64,000 nucleotides of DNA from Candidatus Pantoea floridensis (GCF_900215435.1 NZ_OCMY01000001.1:2852001-2916000), one strand, 5' to 3'; positions 47,442 through 57,472 are shown, numbered from the stretch's first letter. The notes: generated from the letters alone by a model not told the origin. Translations and numbers: made by a program.

Positions 47442-48546
47442 GGTGCTGAGAAACGATATTTTCCGGTTTTCATCAGATTTACCCGTTCAGCAAGGCTTCT
47501 ATTGCCTGTGTAAAACCAAGCCCGAGAATCCTCAATTCTATCTGCCAAATTTGCTTGTCACTTCAACACAACTCGATTCCAGACTGCCTGCATATTTTGC
47601 AGACTCGATTGTGAGCCAGGAACTTTTCGATTCCATTGAAAATGGTGACATTGGGATTGTGAACAACGGAAACATGCTCCGGGTGATACTGTCCCGTAGA
47701 GCAAACCACAACACTGTCCTTGTCACTGAAAGGTGCAACAACAGTTGCCTGTTTTGTTCTCAGCCTCCTAAAGCTGGAAACGATGACTGGCTTCTTAACA
47801 AGTCAGCTCTGGCTATAGCTTCCTTTTCTCTGAATGGAGTAGTGGGAGTGAGCGGGGGAGAGCCTTTGCTCTATGGCGAAGACTTCCTGCATTTTCTGGA
47901 CTTCATAATCGAAAATTCCCCTGACACAGCACTGCATGTTCTTACCAACGGACGGAAATTTGCGGATGTCAGCTTTACCCAGCAGATGAAAGAAAGAAGC
48001 GAGAAGATCAAAATCACGTTTGGGATACCGCTTTATTCCTCAAGAGCATCAGTGCACGACTACCTTGTCGGAAGCGAGGGAGCATTTGATGAAACAGTCA
48101 GGGGAATGATCAATGCCGGTAACTCAGGGATCAACATAGAACTGAGAGTCATCCCTACTCAGGCGAACTTCAAAGAGCTTGATGACATAGTAGAGTTTGC
48201 TGGTCGTGTGTTCTCGAACATTAACCAGATCTCCCTGATGGGACTTGAGTCGATTGGATGGGCCCGTAAAAACTGGTCATCAATCTTTATAGAGCACGAC
48301 AACTACAGCGAACAAATCCTTTCGGCTGTAGACACTGCACACAGGTCAGGTATCCCTCTTACCATCTTCAATTATCCACTGTGTCACCTTCCTGAAAGGG
48401 CATGGGATTTTGCTACACAGTCCATCTCAGACTGGAAAAATTACTATCCCAAAGAATGTGATGAATGCACTCAGAAGTCTTCCTGTGCTGGTTATTTCAG
48501 TTCGTCAAAAGGCCGTTTTCATCAACCTCCGAGACCAATAATATGA
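47434..48546 (+). CDS. hxsC: His-Xaa-Ser system radical SAM maturase HxsC
   Basis: 370 residues from ATG 47434 (AAAGGTGGG upstream, overlapping hxsB by 8 bases). The radical SAM motif is TERCNNSCLFCSQPPK, then VSGGEPLLYG. C-terminal Cys residues in PKECDECTQKSSCAGYFSSS could hold an auxiliary cluster. It is the second maturase of the pair. The start of hxsA overlaps its stop (ATGA). Confidence 0.87.
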   Translation: MSEVLRNDIFRFSSDLPVQQGFYCLCKTKPENPQFYLPNLLVTSTQLDSRLPAYFADSIVSQELFDSIENGDIGIVNNGNMLRVILSRRANHNTVLVTERCNNSCLFCSQPPKAGNDDWLLNKSALAIASFSLNGVVGVSGGEPLLYGEDFLHFLDFIIENSPDTALHVLTNGRKFADVSFTQQMKERSEKIKITFGIPLYSSRASVHDYLVGSEGAFDETVRGMINAGNSGINIELRVIPTQANFKELDDIVEFAGRVFSNINQISLMGLESIGWARKNWSSIFIEHDNYSEQILSAVDTAHRSGIPLTIFNYPLCHLPERAWDFATQSISDWKNYYPKECDECTQKSSCAGYFSSSKGRFHQPPRPII

Positions 48547-49178
48547 AAAAGTTTAATTTCGCGGCTCTGCTTCCTGGATTTTTGGCTCTTAATAACTCTG
48601 TATGGGCAAGTGATTCATCTACTGGTGCCAGTGATTTACCTGGCATGACCCTGAACGAACATGATTTGGTGATAGCCCCGCTCAACACCGAAGTGCCGTT
48701 CTACATTGCAGGACACAGAAGTCACAGTTCTCACCGTAGCCACAGCTCACACCGTTCCTCATCAGGCGGTGGTTACTATGGCGGAAGCACTCCTTACTAT
48801 CCCAAAACATACAGCTCGCCAAGCACTTCAGACTCATCCAGTTCAGGAACTCGTTCGTCGTCCTCCTCCTCCTCAGTCCGTTCGCTTCGTTCTAATGACA
48901 CGGATAGCTCAACTACAACAAGCTCAGCAGGAACCACAGGTGCCAACCGTGCAAGTAGTGGGCTGACTGCTGATACAGAAAAACGTAAGCGGTTAATCAT
49001 GAGAGTGCAGTTCGCCTTGCTCGATAAAGGTTTTTACAACGGTAATATTGACGGGAGCATGGGGCCAGCCACAAGGACAGCAATTAAGAATTATAGGGTT
49101 GCGAATGGATTGCCTACTCCAGTAAGAGAAACATTAGACACTCAGCTATTGAACTCCTTAAATATACTGGCCCGATAA
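48543..49178 (+). CDS. hxsA: His-Xaa-Ser repeat protein HxsA
   Basis: 211 residues with a signal peptide (to about NNSVWA). The repeat core GHRSHSSHRSHSSHRSSS has five consecutive His-x-Ser units at about residues 57-72; a Gly/Tyr and Ser-rich region follows. A C-terminal peptidoglycan-binding domain is present (LIMRVQFALLDKGFYNGNIDGSMGPATRTAIKNYRVANGLP). It is the predicted substrate of HxsB/HxsC. The modified protein is probably exported to the periplasm and tethered to the cell wall. Confidence 0.9.
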   Translation: MKKFNFAALLPGFLALNNSVWASDSSTGASDLPGMTLNEHDLVIAPLNTEVPFYIAGHRSHSSHRSHSSHRSSSGGGYYGGSTPYYPKTYSSPSTSDSSSSGTRSSSSSSSVRSLRSNDTDSSTTTSSAGTTGANRASSGLTADTEKRKRLIMRVQFALLDKGFYNGNIDGSMGPATRTAIKNYRVANGLPTPVRETLDTQLLNSLNILAR

Positions 49179-49197
49179 GACATTGGGAGTAAATATA

Positions 49198-50805
49198 ATG
49201 AAGATAAAACTTTCAATTTATAAAACAAAAAAAATTACTGATGACATTGATCAGGTTTTGAATTTGGAAAAAGTCCAAAAACCTATTGAATTTGAAATGG
49301 ATGATGCAAGAGCATACCTCTTTGCAAAGCAAATTTCTGACCCAGTGCTACCTGAATGGACTACTTTATTTACAAGCCAAAAGGCAGACATAAAGCCCGA
49401 TTTTTTTGGTATGAATAGTAGCACTGGAGCAGTACTGGTGGTTGAGGTTGATAACTCAAGGTATCTTATTCCGTTTGGAACTGGTCATCACTTAATTAAT
49501 GATAGTTGCATTGTCAAAGGTTTTGGACTGAAAACAACCCTTAAATGTATTGAACATAAAAAAATCCGTAGCCTGGATAAAGGTAGTCATAACGAAACCA
49601 ATCTTTTAACCCGTAGTCAAAGTAGTAAAGAAGTCGATATATATAATCTTAAAATAGATTCTGAGATGGATATTCTCACGACCCTCACGGGCACTTCCAC
49701 TGAAGATGTTTTAGGAAATAAAATAACTGGAAAAGATGCTTTTGTAATTATGCCTGATATTGAATTGAAAGCTATTCCCGAATTGTTATCTAAAATAAAT
49801 TCTATTTATCTTTTACCACTTCCTGAAGAATTCGAGTGGGTTAATAATATTAAAGAAGCCGACGAAGAAGAAATTGAAATATTGGATCTCATTTTAATTG
49901 AGAAAATAAAATCAAGAGAATTTGATGATGTATGGATTGGAGAGCCTGAAATAGTTGACTGGGAAAATCAAATAGGTTATTGCTTCGAGAAGAGACAACG
50001 ATTTGTACATGAAAACTTGTCAGTAGAACAAGTTTGTGATTTTTTCGACAGTAAAAATACAGAGATAACTATTGACGATCTTAAAAAAAATTGCCTGCAT
50101 GTTTTGAATGCCGATTTTGAATCCATAAAAAAATGGTCCCTATATAGATGCTTTTATGCTGAGATAAAAGAGGGCGACCAGAACTATATTTTAAGAGACT
50201 CGATATGGTATGTTGCCGATAGAAAATTCGTAACAACCATTGATGATGAGATGAAAAAGATTCTACATTATGAGGAGTCTGATAAGTTTCCGGTATACTC
50301 TTATAAAAGAGAAGAAGATTACAATAAAAATGTTTGTCTTGGTGACACATCATTTACACACATGGATCAAAAATTTATTCATCATGGTGGAGGAAAAAGT
50401 AAAATTGAATTTTGCGACCTTATAAAAGATGCATCAGATTTTATTCATGTGAAATATTATAGTGGTTCACAAAGTATGAGCCACCTTTTCTCACAAGGAT
50501 TTGTCGGTTCTGAACTTTTTATAAGCGATTCAGAGTTCCGTGGGAAACTTAATGAGAAGCTTCCTGACCATATAAAATTAGCTGATCATGTAAAGCGACC
50601 TGATGCCAAAAATTATAAACTAGTTTTCGCCATAGCTACGAACAAAAAACTGCCTGAAGATTTGCCTTTGTTTTCAAAAATCAATTTAAAAAACTTTCAC
50701 AAGAGTATTAGAAATTTTGGTTACGAAGTCAGGATCTGCAAAATAGATGTAGATCCTAATATTTACAAAAGGAAATTATGTAAGCCACAAAAAAACAAGC
50801 TTTAA
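49198..50805 (+). CDS. TIGR04141/DUF6119 family sporadically distributed protein
   Basis: 535 residues from ATG 49198 with GGGAG 8 bases before it. The N-terminus KIKLSIYKTKKITDDIDQVL, the FFGMNSSTGAVLVVEVDNSRYLIPFGTGHHLI block and HGGGKSKIEFCDLIKDASDFIHVKYYSGSQSMSHLFSQG match the family as I remember it. Its function is not known; a role in phage defence has been proposed for such sporadic genes. It lies 20 bases after hxsA on the same strand, so it may be co-transcribed with hxsDBCA. Confidence 0.8.
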   Translation: MKIKLSIYKTKKITDDIDQVLNLEKVQKPIEFEMDDARAYLFAKQISDPVLPEWTTLFTSQKADIKPDFFGMNSSTGAVLVVEVDNSRYLIPFGTGHHLINDSCIVKGFGLKTTLKCIEHKKIRSLDKGSHNETNLLTRSQSSKEVDIYNLKIDSEMDILTTLTGTSTEDVLGNKITGKDAFVIMPDIELKAIPELLSKINSIYLLPLPEEFEWVNNIKEADEEEIEILDLILIEKIKSREFDDVWIGEPEIVDWENQIGYCFEKRQRFVHENLSVEQVCDFFDSKNTEITIDDLKKNCLHVLNADFESIKKWSLYRCFYAEIKEGDQNYILRDSIWYVADRKFVTTIDDEMKKILHYEESDKFPVYSYKREEDYNKNVCLGDTSFTHMDQKFIHHGGGKSKIEFCDLIKDASDFIHVKYYSGSQSMSHLFSQGFVGSELFISDSEFRGKLNEKLPDHIKLADHVKRPDAKNYKLVFAIATNKKLPEDLPLFSKINLKNFHKSIRNFGYEVRICKIDVDPNIYKRKLCKPQKNKL

Positions 50806-51674
50806 GTTAGTTTGTTAATGTCGGAGATTTCTGTCAGCTCATTCAAGTAATCGCTTTTATTTCTCAGAAGCCAATGAAAAACTTTTGGGTTCTCAAGCAG
50901 TTTCTTAATATGAGATATGATAATCGTGAGCTTTAAACTATTCGAGCCGTAGGTTTCTTTGATTTTTTGAGTGTCAAAATGAACTTGAGCCATTTCTTTC
51001 TCAAGTCGTTCTATCGCTTTCCTGTTCGCAAGTTTTGAGTCTGATTTCTTTTTTGGGAGCTGTATAAGGTATTCAGGAGAGGAACTGTGATATAGCGATT
51101 CTGAAAATAGGGTTGAATAATTTTCAAACTTTACCATCAGGTTCGCACATTCTATCTGTCTTAAAGGAACCATTTTTTTTAATGTTCTAAAAGTATTAAC
51201 TGGGATATCTTTATCGTTAAACAAATCTATCACTTCCGGGCAGATCCCCTTTAAAACTGACAGGTTAGATTTCAGAGACTCAATACTTATATTTAATGCG
51301 GTGCAAAGCATTTCAACAGGAACTCCTACTCTTACTGCTTCTTTTAGCATTCGTTGAATCTGTATAATTGTTATCCGGTTGACTTTTTTATTTGGTGTGT
51401 AAGTATCGTATGTGGTCGAAATAAGACAGTTAACTTTATCTTCGCCTAAGTCTTTAAGGGCCTCAACCCTAAGGTGACCATCGAGAATCTTCACAGAGTT
51501 GTCTGTTTGATCAATGAAGACAAGTATTGGTTCTACTAAGCCGATGGCTAATATAGTGCTTTTTATTTGTGTGAATTTCTTACTTATTTGAAAATTTACA
51601 GGTAGCTTTTTTGTGTAAGTTAGGTCGGTAAGTTTGAAACTAACTGATTTATCATTGAAACAGTATTTTATCAT
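50802..51674 (-). CDS. ParB/RepB-like protein 2 of the recombinase module
   Basis: 290 residues from ATG 51674 (GAGGTG upstream). ParB N-terminal-like motifs (STILAIGLVEPILVFIDQ; VKILDGHLRVEALKDLGEDKVNCLI) are followed by an HTH part (VPVEMLCTALNISIESLKSNLSVLKG) and a RepB-type helical end. It converges on the TIGR04141 gene with 4 bases overlap. It may guide the serine recombinase or segregate an excised circle. Confidence 0.8.
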   Translation of the reverse strand: MIKYCFNDKSVSFKLTDLTYTKKLPVNFQISKKFTQIKSTILAIGLVEPILVFIDQTDNSVKILDGHLRVEALKDLGEDKVNCLISTTYDTYTPNKKVNRITIIQIQRMLKEAVRVGVPVEMLCTALNISIESLKSNLSVLKGICPEVIDLFNDKDIPVNTFRTLKKMVPLRQIECANLMVKFENYSTLFSESLYHSSSPEYLIQLPKKKSDSKLANRKAIERLEKEMAQVHFDTQKIKETYGSNSLKLTIIISHIKKLLENPKVFHWLLRNKSDYLNELTEISDINKLT

Positions 51675-51682
51675 GTTACACC

Positions 51683-52555
51683 TCAATTAGTGGTATTTTT
51701 AACTATAACTTTGACTACATCTTGTAAACTCTCTTCGTCTACTATTTTAGAAAAATTCTCATTGCTGGTAAGTTCTTTGAAAATCTGACTTGTAACCAGT
51801 AATTTAATCTCTACATATTCAGCTTTATTTTTAATTTTTTTATGTTGAGAGATATTGTCCTGATAAAGTTGCTGCAATTCATCAGTAGTCATCTTCTTCT
51901 TTTTCTTAGCAACTCCAAAATTATTATTAATGAAACCTTTAAGACCTTCATCACGCGAGTCGAGAATTTCGCGAATTTTACCAACATCTTTATGCTTTAT
52001 CAGACCTTCGTCAAAAGCTTTTAGCAATAGTTCTTGACCACCCTCGAAGTCCACTCTTGCAATCTCTACCGCAAAAGATATAGGTATGCATCCTGATTCA
52101 ACAGCCGATAAAAGTTTGTTTTCACCTTTATTAATAAGCATGGTTAAGCTTGTAATCCAGTGTAAAGATAGGCCGGTAGAGCTTGATATCTCCTTATTAG
52201 TTAAACCTTGTTCAGCCATTTCTTTTATTCGTTGAAACTGTTCCCCTGCTCTAGGAATTACTCGGGCCATGTTTTCGACCAAACTCATGATGTAAGCCTG
52301 GTTTTCGTCTATATCCAATATAAAAGCGGGAATTAACTCCTCACCCAATGCAGTCAACGATTCAAGTCGGCCCTGACCGCAAATAAGTGCGAAGTCGTAT
52401 TTTTTATCAACGATCCTTCGAATCGTTATTGGTTTCCTTAGCCCGCTTGCATCAATGCTTTCAGTTATTTCTGCATGACGAAATTTGTTCCTCGACCGAG
52501 GGATTACCACCTTAATAGAAGATATTTTAACCATGTGAACATTTTGATCTTGCAT
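51683..52555 (-). CDS. ParB/RepB-like protein 1 of the recombinase module
   Basis: 290 residues, beginning directly after the recombinase stop (TAA-ATG). ITESIDASGLRKPITIRRI, ALICGQGRLESLTALGE and LSLVENMARVIPRAGEQFQRIKEMAEQGLTNKEISSSTGLSLHWITSL are the ParB box I-III and HTH. ParB proteins bind centromere-like sites and are CTPases; the CTP-binding GxGRL (GQGRL) and ENMAR motifs are intact. No ParA gene is near. Confidence 0.85.
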   Translation of the reverse strand: MQDQNVHMVKISSIKVVIPRSRNKFRHAEITESIDASGLRKPITIRRIVDKKYDFALICGQGRLESLTALGEELIPAFILDIDENQAYIMSLVENMARVIPRAGEQFQRIKEMAEQGLTNKEISSSTGLSLHWITSLTMLINKGENKLLSAVESGCIPISFAVEIARVDFEGGQELLLKAFDEGLIKHKDVGKIREILDSRDEGLKGFINNNFGVAKKKKKMTTDELQQLYQDNISQHKKIKNKAEYVEIKLLVTSQIFKELTSNENFSKIVDEESLQDVVKVIVKNTTN

Positions 52556-54088
52556 TTATATTACATCCTTATTATCAGTTGATAGCATATTAAAGAATGG
52601 TTTGATATCATCAAAACGATACATTTCGAACAAAAGGTTATTGTTATCTTTGAGTTTTAATTCATTTTCAAAAAAATCTAATGACGGTAATATGTAGTAA
52701 TCAACAGGCTCTGTGTTGAGACTGTTCATTCTTGCAATGATACTAATTTCTGGATTTAGACTTCTGTCCAATCGCACTATCCATCTATGCTTGTTTAAAC
52801 CTACTTTTTTACATCGTGAAAGCACTATGGAGAAGCTTAAAGATTTATTAATTGAAACCAGTTTATTTTCAAGTATGTTCACTTCACTACTTAGAATTTC
52901 ATTTTGTATTTTGTTAACAATATCACCGTGTTTTTTTCGTAGGTAAGAGTTTATCTCTAAGTATTGATAATCTCGATCAGGGGTGTAATCTATTAATTTA
53001 TATGCATTAAGAAGACCTCCAAAGCGGTTTGCAATTACACTGCTTGATGGACTATCATCCTCCTCATCTATAATAAAGCCTGATATTTTTCCATGCTTGG
53101 AAAGAATTTTTCTCAAACAATCAAGGATTTTTTCATTGCTCATTTTTATAGAACGATTATTAATTATTTCCTTAGCTAATTTAAATTTTTCTTCTGAAAT
53201 GATGGGTTTGAAAAAGGAACTATACTCAATCCATTCATCTTCAGGGTTGCTAACCTTTTTTGTCTTTAACTTTTGTGACGTTCGGTTGTATGTGTATTTG
53301 CCTGTATATCTGCTATTGATAAGAACGGAGTGAATTCGACCTCTTGTCCATTCTGTTTTATCGCTGAATCTATACCCCTCCTGATTAAGTCGTGAAGCGA
53401 TAAGATACTCATTCAATCCGTCAAAAATGAACATATTAAAAATCTTTTTTATCAGCTCAATTTCTTTTTTTGTTCCAGGAGTGAGAACTATTCTGTCTGT
53501 TTGAAGGCTCTTTCTCTCGCCATGAGCGAGTATCATCTTTGGTTTATTATTATTATCAAGTAACTTTCTTTTAAGCCCATATCCGGGTTTTCCTCCTTGA
53601 TAGTATCCTCTTTTCACCAGGTTAACATGTCCTGCAAATACCTTTATTGAAAGGTTTTTACTTAAGGCTCCCGCTGCGTACATAAGTGAAGAAAGTATGA
53701 ATGTTTCAGTTTCACTATTTTCCGGGAGGTTTTCGGCACAATAGATGACATTCACATTATTCATTTTAAGGAGATATTTATAGTAAATGCCTTCTTGGGG
53801 ATCCTTGAATCGACCAAAACGACTTACATCGTATACAAGGACTGCATCGATATTAATAACCTTTGTCAGAACATCATTAACTAGTTTATTAAAGTCATGC
53901 CTTCCAGTAGTAGTTACACCACTCTTACCTGCATCGTCATAGGTATGTATGATTTCCATATTGTGCGTATCAGCATACTTTTTGATGAATTGGGCTTGAT
54001 TATCCAGCGAAAACTCTTGGAGGTTTGTAGACATCCGTAGATACTGGGCAACCTTAAGCTTATGAATGTAATCAGTTTTATCAGTCAT
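52556..54088 (-). CDS. Large serine recombinase
   Basis: 510 residues. The resolvase domain has the catalytic Ser in VAQYLRMSTNLQEFSLDNQ, then DAGKSGV and VYDVSRFGRFKDP. A recombinase domain with GYYQGGKPGYGLKRK and TRGRIHSVLINSRYTGKYTYNR follows, then a helical C-terminus. There is no clear zinc ribbon. AAGGAACTTAA precedes the ATG. It is the first gene of a unit with two ParB-like genes; such recombinases integrate or invert DNA at short att sites. Confidence 0.88.
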   Translation of the reverse strand: MTDKTDYIHKLKVAQYLRMSTNLQEFSLDNQAQFIKKYADTHNMEIIHTYDDAGKSGVTTTGRHDFNKLVNDVLTKVINIDAVLVYDVSRFGRFKDPQEGIYYKYLLKMNNVNVIYCAENLPENSETETFILSSLMYAAGALSKNLSIKVFAGHVNLVKRGYYQGGKPGYGLKRKLLDNNNKPKMILAHGERKSLQTDRIVLTPGTKKEIELIKKIFNMFIFDGLNEYLIASRLNQEGYRFSDKTEWTRGRIHSVLINSRYTGKYTYNRTSQKLKTKKVSNPEDEWIEYSSFFKPIISEEKFKLAKEIINNRSIKMSNEKILDCLRKILSKHGKISGFIIDEEDDSPSSSVIANRFGGLLNAYKLIDYTPDRDYQYLEINSYLRKKHGDIVNKIQNEILSSEVNILENKLVSINKSLSFSIVLSRCKKVGLNKHRWIVRLDRSLNPEISIIARMNSLNTEPVDYYILPSLDFFENELKLKDNNNLLFEMYRFDDIKPFFNMLSTDNKDVI

Positions 54089-54588
54089 TTAAGTTCCTTG
54101 ATGGAACAGCAAAAAAACTATTGGTTAAAAATTGATCAATTTTCTATCGGTTGCAACTCTTTTTTTCTCCTCGCCAGGTATATGTGAATGGTCCATCTAA
54201 TAGCTTCTCTTTGAGTGTAAGTGCTTGAGTGGAAGGGAGTCAGGATAGTATGAAACAAGATGAATTTATAGAAATCCATCTTTTAAGCATGAATCACTAA
54301 TTTGAGATTTTAAGATTAGAGTCACATTATGAAAGAGTTAATAAAAAAGGTTTTCTGAAAACATGCTTGATTAATATTAAGTATAGAAATCAATAAGACC
54401 AATTGATGAATTAAAATTGGATACCTCACTTTCTTCTTAGGAGAAGTATCTATGAATATAAAGTAAAATGCTACTTTATAAATTCTTAAACCTCGTTCTT
54501 CTTAGCCTTTAATAAATGTGGCGAGTTTGACTTTATTTTAAAATCAGATAAAAAATTATATAGCATTAAATCAAAGAGAGGGATTGAA
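54089..54588. other. AT-rich gap upstream of the serine recombinase
   Basis: About 500 bases between divergent genes. No supported gene. It should hold the recombinase promoter, and possibly an att site of its element; no obvious repeat could be matched elsewhere by eye. Confidence 0.45.
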
Positions 54589-54984
54589 ATGGATAAGACA
54601 GAAGTCACAGATGATGATATAAAAGAGGTAGTGGTTAGGCTTGGAGAGACTACATCACAATTATTAAGTGAAAGGGGGGTAAGTGACAATTTCTTAGACT
54701 TTCCAAGTGGAAATATAGTGATTGAGTTATTTTTGAAACATTTTGAACTTAGCTTTGCTGAAAAAGCACTATTCATAATAAATAACTTCGATTTATCAAT
54801 TTATTATACCGGAAAAAATGGCGAGATTGAGCATTGGATCGTAGAAGAATTGCTTGATTCTAATTTTGATAACACCCTTGAGGATATGTTGGTTAGGAGA
54901 AGAGTTAAGGAAGAAAAGAATAAGGTAAGTAGTATATTGAATCCTGAAAATGGTGAGTGTGATGATTGTAGAAAAAGACTATAA
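54589..54984 (+). CDS. Small acidic protein A, unknown
   Basis: 131 residues, acidic. Pattern FPSGNIVIELFLKHFELSFAEKALFIINNFDLSIYY...EHWIVEELL...VKEEKNKVSSIL, ending in CDDCRKRL. The protein at 58450 shows the same spacing of hydrophobic residues, Trp and the EE-K end, so the two look like distant paralogues. No known family recognised. Confidence 0.6.
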   Translation: MDKTEVTDDDIKEVVVRLGETTSQLLSERGVSDNFLDFPSGNIVIELFLKHFELSFAEKALFIINNFDLSIYYTGKNGEIEHWIVEELLDSNFDNTLEDMLVRRRVKEEKNKVSSILNPENGECDDCRKRL

Positions 54985-55013
54985 ATTTTCAAAAATTATA
55001 TTTTGGAAAAGAT

Positions 55014-55041
55014 AAAAGCCAGCAATGAATGACTGGCTTTT
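55014..55041. terminator. Bidirectional terminator between small protein A and araE-like gene
   Basis: AAAAGCCAG and CTGGCTTTT, a 9-bp stem with a 10-base loop; A- and T-ends serve both converging genes, 14 bases from the araE-like stop. Confidence 0.75.
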
Positions 55042-55054
55042 ATTAGGTTTAAAC

Positions 55055-56473
55055 TTACTGTCCCAGATCGCGAAGCTTCTTACCAGACATCAGATTTTTT
55101 TCAATGTGCTCAAGAGTAACCCCTTTAGTTTCAGGGACGAGCAGAAAAGTTATCACGATGAAGACCAGATTGAACCCTGTATAGAGCCAGAATGTCCCTG
55201 CCGGACCTATGCTACCCAGAAGTGAAAGGAAGGTCGCACCGATAATCATGTTTGCAACCCAGTTCATCGTGGTTGAACAGGTAATCCCAAAGTCCCGGCA
55301 TTTCAGGGGTTGTATCTCAGAACACAGTATCCAGACCACAGGAGCCGCGCTCATAGCATAACCACCGATGCATAACATCGTCATACCCACTGACACCCAT
55401 GACAGACCCGTACTGATTTCTCCCTGACCCGCTTTCATCAGACAGTATCCCAAAACCATTGTGGCGAAGGCCATTACACTAAATCCTATCTTCAGGATTG
55501 GCTTCCTTCCTGTTTTATCAACGGTGAAAACTGCAATGAAGGTGGCGAACATGAAGGTCAGACCCACGACAATGGTCGCAATCATTTGCTCTTGAGTGCT
55601 CTGGAAGCCAGCCATTTTAAAAATCTGAGGGGCGTAATACATGATAATGTTCATACCCGTAAACTGTTGCATACCCTGTAGCAACATACCGAGATAAACG
55701 GCTCGTCTCACATTGCTGTTCTTCCTGAAAAGTGCAAACCCTCCCTGCTTCATACGGAGGCTTTCCCTTATCTCATTCAGCTCCTGTCGTGCTTTCTCAG
55801 ATGTGTCTCTGAGCATTCTGAGTACTTCTTCCGCTTCTACATGCAAGCCTTTAGAAGCCAGCCAGCGGGGACTGTTAGGCAGGAATATCACCATAACGAA
55901 AAGAATAACCGCTGGTATAGCGAGAACTCCAAGCATTGCTCGCCAGTTGCCACTGTAACTGAATGCAGTATCCGACAGGAAAGCTACGACAATTCCAAAA
56001 GTGATCATGAGCTGATAAAGACTGATCATTTTTCCGCGAACATTCTCTGTTGCCATCTCTGACAGGTAGAGTGGGGCTGTATAGGAAGCAATGCCAACGG
56101 CCAGCCCGAGCAGAACCCTGAATGTAAGAAGAACTTCGACACTGTTTGCGAATGCAGAACCAAGTGATCCCACAATGAAGAGGATGGCTCCAGCCATAAG
56201 GCTGTATTTTCTTCCCAGACGATGCGAAACCCAGCCGTTGCAAATTGCTCCAATCGCGGCTCCCAGCATCATACTGCTGACAACCCATTCCTGTTCATGA
56301 CTGGTTAACTGAAAATGTTTTGTGATGAAAGGCAGGGCACCTGAGATTACCCCTATATCCAGTCCAAAAAGAAGCCCTGCGAGAGCAGCAGAAATGGATA
56401 CAAAGAGATTCATTCTTCTGACTTTTGATTGATGGTCACTATCGTAGGTGACTGTCTGATTTACATGAGACAT
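55055..56473 (-). CDS. araE: MFS sugar:proton symporter, AraE-like
   Basis: About 472 residues with 12 spans, very like E. coli AraE (arabinose:H+ symporter) from [31 protein letters not shown] through [23 protein letters not shown] and [25 protein letters not shown]. The sugar-porter signatures GRK, PESPRW (here PNSPRW) and PETKG are present. ATG 56473 is preferred for spacing from GGAG; ATG 56476 is adjacent. It is metabolic cargo on a mobile island; no arabinose enzymes are near. Confidence 0.88.
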   Translation of the reverse strand: MSHVNQTVTYDSDHQSKVRRMNLFVSISAALAGLLFGLDIGVISGALPFITKHFQLTSHEQEWVVSSMMLGAAIGAICNGWVSHRLGRKYSLMAGAILFIVGSLGSAFANSVEVLLTFRVLLGLAVGIASYTAPLYLSEMATENVRGKMISLYQLMITFGIVVAFLSDTAFSYSGNWRAMLGVLAIPAVILFVMVIFLPNSPRWLASKGLHVEAEEVLRMLRDTSEKARQELNEIRESLRMKQGGFALFRKNSNVRRAVYLGMLLQGMQQFTGMNIIMYYAPQIFKMAGFQSTQEQMIATIVVGLTFMFATFIAVFTVDKTGRKPILKIGFSVMAFATMVLGYCLMKAGQGEISTGLSWVSVGMTMLCIGGYAMSAAPVVWILCSEIQPLKCRDFGITCSTTMNWVANMIIGATFLSLLGSIGPAGTFWLYTGFNLVFIVITFLLVPETKGVTLEHIEKNLMSGKKLRDLGQ

Positions 56474-56634
56474 CATTAAGCTCCGCTCATACAGCATGTA
56501 ATAGTGCTCAAGCTTACTCAGGGGTTTCAGGCAGGATTAGGGCAACTGTCTCTCAAGATATGGACTTTATTGCTATGGCTGTAGTTTGTGTGATGAGGAT
56601 CTCACTACGATCCTCATCATTAATATTTTTTCAA

Positions 56635-57321
56635 CTAAATAATATTTACAGGCTTGTCCCAGTCATATCGAGTCAGCACAAGTTTGATTTTACCTTCAAT
56701 TTCACCATATCTTTTTTCTGAGTGTGAAAGGAAATACTCTCTAATGAGTGGTGGCAATTTATTAGATTTATATCTCAATATAGTCGTATGCCAGAAGTCA
56801 GGGGGTAGGGCTTTACCCAGATATCGATCCTGTAACTTTAACTGCCAGTCAGAACTCATAAGATCATCCCAAAATATTTTTCGCAGGTTGATTGAGTTAC
56901 TATCAGGGATTCCAGCCAATAATAACTGATTAGGCAATGCTACAAGCTGAAGCTCTTTCACTTTAAGCTCGTTATTTCTTATGGTAAGGCTGAACCGTTC
57001 TGTCAGATCGGCAATTTCAGAAATGTCATTATAGGCTTCATAGATGGACTGAGTTATAGCGAGGAAAGTCATGTGAAAATTTTCTTCGCTCATAACCTCT
57101 GCTAACGGATCATTATCAACGAGTAATTTAACATCAGATAACAGTGCTTTTATTTGCGGGTTTAATTCGGGCTGAATACCACTTGTCAGAGCTAACAGTT
57201 TTTCAGGATAGAACATCACACCCTTTTCATTAAAGTGATTTTCTAGTTCCAGTAACCATTCATGAATAGTTTCCTGAGAACGATTAGTGTATATGTTCTG
57301 AAGGTAGTTATCATTGTCCAA
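56635..57321 (-). CDS. 2H phosphoesterase superfamily protein
   Basis: 228 residues. Two H-x-T-x-hydrophobic motifs, NFHMTFLAI (about 87) and FWHTTILRY (about 180), are spaced as in LigT/2',3'-cyclic phosphodiesterase-type 2H enzymes. The N-terminus is helical. Such enzymes open cyclic phosphates on RNA or nucleotides, including signalling nucleotides in anti-defence. The real substrate is unknown. Confidence 0.65.
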   Translation of the reverse strand: MDNDNYLQNIYTNRSQETIHEWLLELENHFNEKGVMFYPEKLLALTSGIQPELNPQIKALLSDVKLLVDNDPLAEVMSEENFHMTFLAITQSIYEAYNDISEIADLTERFSLTIRNNELKVKELQLVALPNQLLLAGIPDSNSINLRKIFWDDLMSSDWQLKLQDRYLGKALPPDFWHTTILRYKSNKLPPLIREYFLSHSEKRYGEIEGKIKLVLTRYDWDKPVNII

Positions 57322-57472
57322 TGTCTGCTCCCTAAAAAATGAATTTTCAAAACATGGTTAATATTAATTAACAGATTATATGTTTGACTGAACATTGCTT
57401 TGTTCTAAGTTTAGACTAAAATTTCTCTGTCTAATTAGAAATTAAAAAAACAGGTTCAGTAAGAGGTTACAA

